A DNA stretch of 64,000 nt from Marinobacter goseongensis (GTDB lineage Bacteria; Pseudomonadota; Gammaproteobacteria; Pseudomonadales; Oleiphilaceae): NCBI RefSeq assembly GCF_023156235.1, contig NZ_JAKZAI010000005.1:1-64000 (forward strand), written 5' to 3'. Positions 1 to 9,362 of this stretch are shown here, piece after piece. The notes below the pieces were generated by a model. It was not told the origin of the DNA. It ran no database searches and saw nothing but the letters and a program-made list of their open reading frames with translations. The translations under genes were made by a program, and so were the position numbers. Numbering within the stretch: position 1 is the first letter of the stretch; every line of letters begins with the position of its first letter.

Positions 1-41
1 TTATTATCGAATTCGGTGACCGCCTGGACGGCCACCTGTAA
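1..41 (+). CDS. 3' end of an unidentified gene (partial)
   Basis: In the third forward frame the window opens with twelve sense codons ending in IIEFGDRLDGHL and a TAA stop at 39-41. This could be the C-terminus of a gene that starts outside the window. The stretch is too short to assign a family, and an open frame this short can arise by chance. Confidence 0.3.
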   Translation, partial: IIEFGDRLDGHL

Positions 42-118
42 TGGGGTGGGCAGTTACACAGATTTATTTACAGGCTCCCGCCGTCTCCTACTTTTTCACG
101 CTAACCCGCGATGAACCA

Positions 119-155
119 TAAAAAAAGCCGACCACAGCAGTGGTCGGCTTTTTTG
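119..155 (-). terminator. Rho-independent terminator of the acidic lipoprotein gene
   Basis: A 9-bp stem (agccgacca / tggtcggct) with a 6-nt loop is flanked by an A-run on the left and a T-run on the right, so it can work in both directions. It lies about 15 bp beyond the stop codon of the minus-strand lipoprotein gene. Confidence 0.85.
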
Positions 156-170
156 CTGAGGTCCGAAGGC

Positions 171-470
171 TTATTTATCGTCTTCGGTCACCTCGTCCCA
201 GCCCTCTTCCATGGAATCACCGGCTTCGTCCGCCGCCTCACCCATTTCTTCGCCCGCGTTCTCTGCACCTTCCTGCAGCTCACCCATGGCGCTTTCATCC
301 TGGCCAGTCATTTCCTCAGCGCCTTCCTCGATGGAATCGCCAGCGTCATCCATCATTTCGCCCGCGTTTTCCGCGGCTTCCTCAAAATCGGCACCTTCGT
401 CTTCCTGACTGCAAGCGGCAAGACCCAATGTCATCATCAGAGCCAGTGCACTCAAAGTTAGCTTGTTCAT
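171..470 (-). CDS. Acidic small lipoprotein with internal repeats
   Basis: The 99-residue product has a lipoprotein signal peptide with lipobox LGLAAC, making Cys20 the likely lipidated residue. The mature part is almost entirely Glu, Asp, Ala, Gly and Met. Two related segments, AENAGEMMDDAGDSIEEG and a longer variant about 40 residues later, suggest internal duplication of an amphipathic helix. No catalytic motif is visible. By analogy with other acidic, helix-rich lipoproteins it could be an envelope stress or structural component, but the function is unknown. It is monocistronic, with a terminator directly downstream. Confidence 0.8.
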   Translation of the reverse strand: MNKLTLSALALMMTLGLAACSQEDEGADFEEAAENAGEMMDDAGDSIEEGAEEMTGQDESAMGELQEGAENAGEEMGEAADEAGDSMEEGWDEVTEDDK

Positions 471-598
471 ACCATGTCCTTTCGTTGGCGAATGTATATA
501 ACAGAGACAAGTTTATGGCCGACGGCCGGGGTAAGCAATTACACCGGCATTACCCTTTTGTTAACTCTCACAGCAAGTTAGCAGCATTCCATGGCCAT

Positions 599-862
599 TC
601 AACCGATCCCGCCTGATATCTCCAGCCCGTCAAGCATCACGATGTGGTCCAGCCGCAACAGCTGACCGCGACCGATCAGCACGAACTCCCGACCGGCACG
701 GTTGAACAGGTCGCGGATACTGTCGTGAACGATCTGCACCTGCCCCGCATCATCCCGATATACAATCTCCAGCAACCGCGCAGATGACAGGTACTCGCGA
801 AGCAAGTGATGAACAGAACAGTGCGTTGAGGACGTCGCGTTGGAGAAATTCCCTGTAGCCAT
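599..862 (-). CDS. Small hypothetical protein, possibly Rof/YaeO-like
   Basis: An 87-residue protein. After a poorly defined N-terminus it shows a helix containing CSVHHLLREYL, then beta-rich segments (LLEIVYRDDAGQVQIVHDS, EFVLIGRGQLLRLDHIVML). This order, including the terminal LRLDHI, resembles the Rho-binding antiterminator Rof/YaeO, whose ending is LRLDKI. The resemblance is by eye only. The start is uncertain because the nearest purine-rich stretch (aggga) lies about 12 bp upstream of the ATG. It is divergent from alkB, with about 180 bp between the two starts. Confidence 0.5.
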   Translation of the reverse strand: MATGNFSNATSSTHCSVHHLLREYLSSARLLEIVYRDDAGQVQIVHDSIRDLFNRAGREFVLIGRGQLLRLDHIVMLDGLEISGGIG

Positions 863-1044
863 GGCTGGCGCTTCCCTGTGTTTGACCGGCGATCATCAGT
901 CTGGCCCAAAACCGGACACCTCGCCAGTTTCCAATTTTTGACACCATAACCATGGCCCCAAACGACCAGTTTTCACACTCCATGTTGCACTGTCAGATTG
1001 TCCGACATAAAGTTAAGGCACATCCTGATGACTGGAGCCCAACA
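863..1044 (+). promoter_or_regulatory. Upstream region of alkB
   Basis: This 182-bp divergent region should hold the alkB promoter. A weak sigma70-like pair is TTGCAC at 985-990 and TAAAGT at 1008-1013 with a 17-bp spacer. Between them is a short palindrome TGTC-C-GACA at 999-1007, and a further TGTC lies at 991, as might be used by a repressor or activator. The AlkB start at 1045 has a GGAG about 7 bp upstream. The element assignments are tentative. Confidence 0.35.
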
Positions 1045-2340
1045 ATGAACGCAAAAACCCGCGACAATATGCACAGCCAGGCGACACAGACCGCCGTTGA
1101 GAGCGTCAACGCCCCTGCCGCCTCGTCAAAGCCCGGCAAGGACTGGAAAGACCCGAAACGCTACCTGTGGCTGATGGGGCCGGCATTACCCGGCATCGGC
1201 CTTGCCGCCCTGGCCGGCTACGCCGTGGCCCCGAAAAAACTGCGGTCACTGGCCTGGACCGGTCCCGCCCTGGTGCACGGCGTCATTCCGGCACTGGATC
1301 GCGCCATTGGTGAGGACAAGAGCAACCCGCCGGAGTCCGCGGTGAAAACCCTGGAGCAGGACAAGTACTACGACCGCATCGTGAAGGCCTTCATCCCCAC
1401 TCAGTACGCCATGACCTTCATGGGCGCCTGGCTGGCCAGCCGCAAGAATACGCCGCTGGCTGACAAGATCGGCATCACACTGACGGTCGGCGCCATCAAC
1501 GGCGTTGGCATCAACACCGCCCATGAACTGGGGCACAAGTCCAACAAGCTCAACAAACTGATGGCCATGGCCGCGCTGGCGCCCACTGGCTACACCCACT
1601 TTGTGGTAGAGCACAATTTCGGCCACCACAAGCGCGTCGCCACACCGGAAGACCCGGCCAGCAGCCGCATGGGTGAGAGTTTCTGGAAATTCCTGCCCCG
1701 CACCGTGGTCGGTGGTATCAAGTCCGCCGTCAAGATTGAAAAAGCGCGGCTGGCACGCAAGGACAAGGGTTTCTGGACACTGGACAACGAATTGCTCCAG
1801 GGCTGGGCCATGAGTGCCGGCTTCTTCGGCGCCACCACGCTGATCTGCGGCCCGCGCGCAGTGCCCTTCCTGGCGGCCCAGGCGGTATACGGTGCCAGCC
1901 TGTTGGAGACGGTCAACTACGTCGAACACTACGGCCTGCTGCGTCAGAAAGACAGCAAAGGCAAGTACCAGCGCACCCAGCCAGAACACAGCTGGAACAG
2001 CAATCACATTGTAACCAACCTGTTCCTGTACCAGCTGCAGCGCCACTCGGACCACCACGCCCACCCGACCCGCAGCTTCCAGGCACTGCGTCACTTCGAG
2101 CACGCTCCGCAGTTGCCGGGCGGTTATGCCTCGATGCTGCTGCCGGCGTATCTGCCGTCCTGGTGGTACGAGATGATGGACAAGCGGGTGATCGATCACT
2201 ACGAGGGCGATCTGAGCAAGATCAACTGGGATCCCGATCGCAAGGAAGAGCTGATGAACAAGTACGCCGACTATGCGGCGGCGGTAGCGGCTGAGGCCAA
2301 AAACCAGAAGGATTCCTCTTCCTCTGAAGAAGCTGCCTGA
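1045..2340 (+). CDS. alkB: Alkane 1-monooxygenase (AlkB)
   Basis: Integral-membrane non-heme di-iron hydroxylase that oxidises the terminal carbon of alkanes with O2 and electrons from rubredoxin. All hallmark histidine motifs are present in the 431-residue protein: HELGHK at about residue 160, EHNFGHHKR at 189, NYVEHYGL at 291 and LQRHSDHH at 331. Hydrophobic segments before and between them fit the six-helix topology. The ATG at 1045 is preferred to an in-frame ATG 93 bp upstream because it has a GGAG at the right distance and gives the usual family length. No rubredoxin or rubredoxin reductase is adjacent. The downstream neighbour is convergent. Confidence 0.97.
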   Translation: MNAKTRDNMHSQATQTAVESVNAPAASSKPGKDWKDPKRYLWLMGPALPGIGLAALAGYAVAPKKLRSLAWTGPALVHGVIPALDRAIGEDKSNPPESAVKTLEQDKYYDRIVKAFIPTQYAMTFMGAWLASRKNTPLADKIGITLTVGAINGVGINTAHELGHKSNKLNKLMAMAALAPTGYTHFVVEHNFGHHKRVATPEDPASSRMGESFWKFLPRTVVGGIKSAVKIEKARLARKDKGFWTLDNELLQGWAMSAGFFGATTLICGPRAVPFLAAQAVYGASLLETVNYVEHYGLLRQKDSKGKYQRTQPEHSWNSNHIVTNLFLYQLQRHSDHHAHPTRSFQALRHFEHAPQLPGGYASMLLPAYLPSWWYEMMDKRVIDHYEGDLSKINWDPDRKEELMNKYADYAAAVAAEAKNQKDSSSSEEAA

Positions 2341-2397
2341 TTTAACGGAGAAGGCCCGGTCAACGGGCTGATCTTTCCGGGCGCATACGGTTGATGC

Positions 2398-2477
2398 GGC
2401 TTCCCGGGACCGGCTGTGGCCAGGGATGGCCGCATCAGAGCCTGCATGGACGCACTTGTGGCGTGTCCCGGGAAGCC
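2398..2477 (+). repeat. Inverted-repeat element, copy 1 (3' of alkB)
   Basis: Perfect 13-bp arms (ggcttcccgggac at 2398-2410, its complement at 2465-2477) enclose a 54-nt loop containing gccagggatggc and catgga. It lies between the convergent alkB and acyl-CoA dehydrogenase genes. Loop length and core motifs match the element at 40166-40269, so this is one of two copies of a repeat family. There is no T-tract. Confidence 0.75.
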
Positions 2478-2505
2478 ATACCAACCGTTTGTGCTTACTC
2501 CAGAC

Positions 2506-4308
2506 TTAGAACCATTCGGACTTCATGTTCAGACAGGTATCATCCTGATTCCGCAACAACACCAGATCCTGCGCCACCGTCGGCAATTCCCAGTGGAAGA
2601 AATACTGGGCCGCCTGCAGCTTGCCCTGATAGAAGTTACGCTCATCGTCCGTGTTGGCTGACGCCAACGCGTTAGCCGCTGCGTTAGCCTGACGGAGCCA
2701 CATCCAGGCCACGATGATGTGACCGAACAGATGCAGGTAGCAGGACGCGTTCGCCAGAGTTTTGTCCACTTCACCGCCCATCAGCGATTTACCCAGACTC
2801 TGGGTGACTTTCACCGCCTGCTGCAGGGTTTCACTCAAAGACAGCGCCCATTGCTGACAGCGGTCGGTGGTGGCCGCTTCCAGGTCCACCTGCATTTCCT
2901 GCATCAACAGCTGCAGGCCGTGGCTCTGGTCCTGCCAGATCTTGCGGCCCAGCAGGTCCAGTGCCTGGATGCCGTTGGTGCCCTCGTGGATGGGGTTCAG
3001 GCGGTTGTCGCGCCAGCACTGCTCCACCGGGTATTCGCGAGTGTAGCCGGCACCACCGTAGACCTGAATGGCCAGGTCGTTGGCCTTAGGGCCGTACTCG
3101 GAGGGCCAGGCCTTGATCACGGGGGTCAGTAAATCCAGCAGTTTGCCGGCTTCCATGCGCTTCTGTTCGTCGGGATGGGTGTGCTGGTCGTCCATCAGGC
3201 GGGCGCCGAACAGGCACAGGGCCAGTCCGCCTTCGCTGTAGGCCTTCTGGGCCAGCAGCATGCGGCGAACATCGGCGTGGTCGATGATCGGCACCTGTGG
3301 GGATTCCGGGTTCTTTTCACTGGCCTTGCGGCCCTGCAAACGGTCTTTGGCGTATTCCAGGCTGTGCATGTAACCACGATAGCCGATCACGGCCGCGCCG
3401 AAACCGACGCCGACACGGGCTTCGTTCATCATCTGAAACATGTACTTCAGGCCCTGATGGGGCTCGCCGACCAGGTAACCGTGGCAGGGCGCATCGTCAC
3501 CGAAACTCAGGGCGGTAGAGGTGGTGCCGCGATAGCCCAGCTTGTGAATAAGACCGGCAAGGCTTACGCCGTTGCGCTCCGTGGGGTTGCCCTCCTCGTC
3601 CACCAGAAACTTGGGCACGACAAACAGGGAAATGCCTCTCACCCCCGCCGGTGCGCCTTTGATTTTAGCCAGTACCATATGAACGATATTCTCGGTGATG
3701 GACTGCTCACCACCGGATATGTAGATCTTGGCGCCTTTGATCAGGTAGTGACCATCCTCGGTGGGTGACGCCGAGGTGCGAATGTCTGCCAGGGAGGAGC
3801 CGGCGTGGGGCTCGGTAAGCGCCATGGTGCCACTGAAGCGGCCGCTGAGCATGTGCGGCAGGAAGGTGGTCTGCTGCTGCTCGTTGCCGAACACCCGGAT
3901 GAGGTTGGCGGCAGCCGTGGTCAGAAACGGGTAGCCAGCCGTGCCGGGATTGGCGGCGGTGAAGAAACCATTGCAGGCGGCCATGACCGATTCCGGCAGC
4001 TGCATGCCGCCGAGCTCGTAATCGTAGCGACCGGCGATAAAGCCGGCTTCGGCGTAGGCGTCGAACGCTTCTTTGACCTGGGGCAGCATGTCGACTTCGC
4101 CGTTGACGAATTTGGGCTCGTCTTTATCCGCAGCGCTGTTGTGGGTGGCAAATTTTTCCCTGGCCATTTTGTCGGCGGTTTCGATGACGGCCTCGAAGGT
4201 ATCGCGGTTGTGTTCGCTGAAGCGCTCGCGAGTGATCAGGCTGTCGGTATCGAGGACTTCGTAAAGCTGGAACGCCAGGTCGCGGCGGTCGATCAGGGTG
4301 TCGGTCAT
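2506..4308 (-). CDS. Acyl-CoA dehydrogenase, long form (DmdC-like family)
   Basis: FAD-dependent oxidation of an acyl-CoA to the 2-enoyl-CoA, the first step of beta-oxidation. At 600 residues it is much longer than the classical enzyme of about 380. It belongs to the long subfamily with an extra C-terminal domain that also includes 3-methylmercaptopropionyl-CoA dehydrogenase. Visible motifs are MALTEPHAGSSLADIRT (flavin/substrate region) and NPIHEGTNGIQALDLLGRKI, whose Glu at about residue 442 is the expected catalytic base. An AGGAG sits just upstream of the start. The true substrate cannot be read from sequence; closeness to alkB suggests fatty acyl-CoA. Confidence 0.92.
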   Translation of the reverse strand: MTDTLIDRRDLAFQLYEVLDTDSLITRERFSEHNRDTFEAVIETADKMAREKFATHNSAADKDEPKFVNGEVDMLPQVKEAFDAYAEAGFIAGRYDYELGGMQLPESVMAACNGFFTAANPGTAGYPFLTTAAANLIRVFGNEQQQTTFLPHMLSGRFSGTMALTEPHAGSSLADIRTSASPTEDGHYLIKGAKIYISGGEQSITENIVHMVLAKIKGAPAGVRGISLFVVPKFLVDEEGNPTERNGVSLAGLIHKLGYRGTTSTALSFGDDAPCHGYLVGEPHQGLKYMFQMMNEARVGVGFGAAVIGYRGYMHSLEYAKDRLQGRKASEKNPESPQVPIIDHADVRRMLLAQKAYSEGGLALCLFGARLMDDQHTHPDEQKRMEAGKLLDLLTPVIKAWPSEYGPKANDLAIQVYGGAGYTREYPVEQCWRDNRLNPIHEGTNGIQALDLLGRKIWQDQSHGLQLLMQEMQVDLEAATTDRCQQWALSLSETLQQAVKVTQSLGKSLMGGEVDKTLANASCYLHLFGHIIVAWMWLRQANAAANALASANTDDERNFYQGKLQAAQYFFHWELPTVAQDLVLLRNQDDTCLNMKSEWF

Positions 4309-4457
4309 GCTTGGTCTCCTGTTAGTTGCCGATAGCCTCTCATACCTCCGTTTTTCGGGGAACCGGCATTTATGACATAATCATGGTGAATATCGCCAAC
4401 CGACTCTGAGCAACCGGTGAACAAGAGTCCGGCGATCGGGCGTGAAAGGGAGCAAGC

Positions 4458-5453
4458 ATGCGAACGGTTTCTGTCATCGGATTTGATGGAGCACTTGCCA
4501 GTGCCATTACCGGCATCATCGATCTTTTCCGGCTGGCCGGAGTCACCTGGGCACGGATTAACGGAGAAGCGCCGGAGCCGCACTTCGCCACGCGCCTGTT
4601 AACCCGGGACGGAGCGCCCTGCCGTTGCATCAACGGGCTTACCATCCTGCCAGACGGTGCCTGGAATGATCGAAGCCCGGCACAGAGCAACGCCGATCTG
4701 GTCATCATTCCCACCATCGGCGGGCCAATCGAGCCGGTGTTGAGCCGAAACCCGGAACTGATTGCGTGGCTGGGTGGATTTCAGTCTTCCGGCACAGGGC
4801 AGGTTCAGGTGGCCAGTAACTGCACCGGGGCGTTCATGCTGGCCGAGGCGGGTTTGTTGAACGGACGGCAGGCAACCACCCACTGGGGTTTCAGTAATCA
4901 GTTCCGGCAACGATATCCCGCGGTGGATCTGCACCCGGACAAGCTGGTGACGGTGGACAACCACATTGCCTGCGCCGGCGGCGGGATGGCGTGGTGGGAT
5001 CTGGGGATTTATCTGGTGGAACGGTTTGCCGGGGCGCAGGTGGCGCGAGAACTGGCCAAGGCGTTCGTGATTGATGTGGGGCGCACCAGTCAGGCGCCCT
5101 ACAGCGCCATGCAGGCACGCCGTTATCACTCAGACGCGGCAATTCTGAAACTTCAGGACTGGCTGGACCGTCACTTCAGTGGGGCAGTCACTTTGGCCGG
5201 TCTGGCCTTATTAAGCGGCCTGACGGAGCGGTCGTTGATTCGCCGCTTCAAGGCGGCCACCGGCGATACGCCCACGGGCTATCTGCAGGTTCTGCGCATT
5301 GAGGCGGCCCGCCAGCAGTTGGAACATTCCAGAATGGCGGTTGAAGAAGTGACACGGCGGGTTGGTTATGAAGACGTCAGTTCTTTCAGCCGCCTGTTCC
5401 GCAAACACACCGGCCTGGCGCCGGGGGCCTACCGAGCGCGGTTCGGACGGTAA
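4458..5453 (+). CDS. GlxA-type AraC-family regulator with DJ-1/PfpI domain
   Basis: A 331-residue regulator. Residues 1 to about 170 form a DJ-1/PfpI-like domain with SNCTGAFMLAEAGLLNGRQATTHW around the nucleophile-elbow cysteine. Residues about 220-325 form the double helix-turn-helix AraC DNA-binding domain, ending in VTRRVGYEDVSSFSRLFRKHTGL. This architecture is typical of GlxA/ArgR/CdhR regulators of amine and amino-acid catabolism. An AAGGGAG precedes the ATG. It is divergent from the acyl-CoA dehydrogenase gene, with about 150 bp between them, so that gene is a candidate target, but the ligand is unknown. Confidence 0.9.
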   Translation: MRTVSVIGFDGALASAITGIIDLFRLAGVTWARINGEAPEPHFATRLLTRDGAPCRCINGLTILPDGAWNDRSPAQSNADLVIIPTIGGPIEPVLSRNPELIAWLGGFQSSGTGQVQVASNCTGAFMLAEAGLLNGRQATTHWGFSNQFRQRYPAVDLHPDKLVTVDNHIACAGGGMAWWDLGIYLVERFAGAQVARELAKAFVIDVGRTSQAPYSAMQARRYHSDAAILKLQDWLDRHFSGAVTLAGLALLSGLTERSLIRRFKAATGDTPTGYLQVLRIEAARQQLEHSRMAVEEVTRRVGYEDVSSFSRLFRKHTGLAPGAYRARFGR

Positions 5454-5565
5454 TGTTCAGACACCACCCACTGGCCCGCGTTATGCATCGTTAGTCATTG
5501 AAGGCCATGCCATGGCCGGTAACGTAAAGAATACCGACACAGGTGTAAAAATGGGGAGGTTCGCC

Positions 5566-5730
5566 ATGACCGCACCGATCAGACAAAGCCAGGCAGACAT
5601 CCTGAGCAAGCTGTACGACATGAAACAGAAGCAGATTGCCCAGGCCGCGCAACAGGGAAACAGCTTTCGCAATCAGGTACTTGAGGCCGAAGCCGAGGCC
5701 ATTTTCAATGCCCTGAAAGCGGTCCGCTGA
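5566..5730 (+). CDS. Small helical hypothetical protein (54 aa)
   Basis: A GGGGAGG six bases before the ATG at 5566 fixes the start, even though the frame stays open further upstream. The 54-residue product, beginning MTAPIRQSQADILSKLYDMK and ending ALKAVR, is predicted to be almost all helix, with Gln, Ala and charged residues and no signal peptide or cysteine. I do not recognise a named family. It follows the GlxA-type gene by about 110 bp and is convergent with the CNNM gene. Confidence 0.65.
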   Translation: MTAPIRQSQADILSKLYDMKQKQIAQAAQQGNSFRNQVLEAEAEAIFNALKAVR

Positions 5731-5773
5731 CCCCCTTTCCGGCCGCCCGCTCCGGCAACCCACAGCGCGGCAT

Positions 5774-6793
5774 TCAGGAGCCGTATTTCTTCAGGCGGCG
5801 GCTCCAGCGTTGTTTGGCGTAGCGGCGCAGGTTGGAAACATTGTCGGTTTCGTCCATGATCTCGGTGCCCAAAAGCGTCTCCAATATGTCCTCCAGCGTC
5901 ACTATTCCAAGCCAGGTACCCAGTTCGTCATACACCACCGCCAGATGCTGGCGCTCCCGCAACATGTCCGAAAACAGAAACTCAATATTGGTGTTTCCTT
6001 TCACTCGCTTGATCTTCCGCATGTGATCGAGCAGTTTCACATCTTCGTCCAGGGTGATCAGATCGGCCCGGTGAAGGTAGCCAAGCGCCTCACCGTCTTC
6101 ATCAATCACCGGATAGCGTGAGAAAGGCGACTTCTTCACCATCTCCCGGAACTCCGTCATGGTGATCGCCGGTGGAATCACCTTGCACACGGTTCTGGGC
6201 GTCATTACCGCGCTGGCCTTGATTTCATGGAACCTCAGCACGTTCTGAATCATTCTCCGTTCATCTTCGTCCAGCGCCTGCTGATCGCGACCGATCTCCG
6301 CCAGGGCGCTGATTTCGGCGCGGATATCCACATCGACCTCACCGGAACCGATGCGGCGGGTGATCTGCTTGGACAGCCAGATGAATGGCAGCAGCGACTT
6401 GATCATGAACCCGAGAATGGCAGGCAGGCGCGGCGCAATGGTGCGCCAGTATTTCGCACCAATGGTTTTGGGGATGATCTCAGAGAAGATCAGGATTGCC
6501 AGAGTCATGATGGCCGAGGCCGCCCCCAACCAGGCTTCCCCGAACACCACCGCAACTTGGGCACCCACGCCGGTGGCCCCTACTGTGTGAGCCACCGTGT
6601 TGAGAGTCAGGATTGCTGACAGTGGATCGTCAACGTTGTCCTTGAGTTTGCGGAGTTTGGCAAACAGTTTCGGGCTATCTTTCTTGAGAGACGCGATATA
6701 ACTGGGCGTCACAGACAGTAGCGAGGCTTCAAGTATGGAGCACAGAAACGAAAAGCTGATCGACAGAACGGCGAATGCAACCAGGAGCGTCAT
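5774..6793 (-). CDS. CNNM (DUF21) / CBS-domain membrane protein
   Basis: A 339-residue inner-membrane protein. The N-terminal DUF21 domain (about residues 1-170) has three to four hydrophobic segments and the motif EIIPKTIGAKYW. A linker leads into a tandem CBS pair beginning at VMTPRTVCKVI (about 195-320), with a second CBS at VVYDELGTWLGIVTLEDILE. Members such as CorB/CorC-type and YfjD/TlyC-like proteins are linked to Mg2+ efflux or homeostasis. The usual C-terminal CorC_HlyC domain is missing, which places it in the short CNNM group. Transported ion is inferred from family only. Confidence 0.9.
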   Translation of the reverse strand: MTLLVAFAVLSISFSFLCSILEASLLSVTPSYIASLKKDSPKLFAKLRKLKDNVDDPLSAILTLNTVAHTVGATGVGAQVAVVFGEAWLGAASAIMTLAILIFSEIIPKTIGAKYWRTIAPRLPAILGFMIKSLLPFIWLSKQITRRIGSGEVDVDIRAEISALAEIGRDQQALDEDERRMIQNVLRFHEIKASAVMTPRTVCKVIPPAITMTEFREMVKKSPFSRYPVIDEDGEALGYLHRADLITLDEDVKLLDHMRKIKRVKGNTNIEFLFSDMLRERQHLAVVYDELGTWLGIVTLEDILETLLGTEIMDETDNVSNLRRYAKQRWSRRLKKYGS

Positions 6794-6900
6794 AGAGACC
6801 TTGTGGACAGGAAGATATCGAAATTTTAACGAACGACCACAGGATTCGCTATGTTTTTAGCCCGGATTTCACACCCATCAGGCTCGTGGTCTGGCGGGGC

Positions 6901-9362
<2,462 letters not shown>

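Noticed and set aside
1246..2484. 412-codon open frame antisense to alkB
   Set aside because: Shadow of the alkB codons in a GC-rich genome; composition is His/Val/Gln-rich without family motifs, and alkB shows full motifs.
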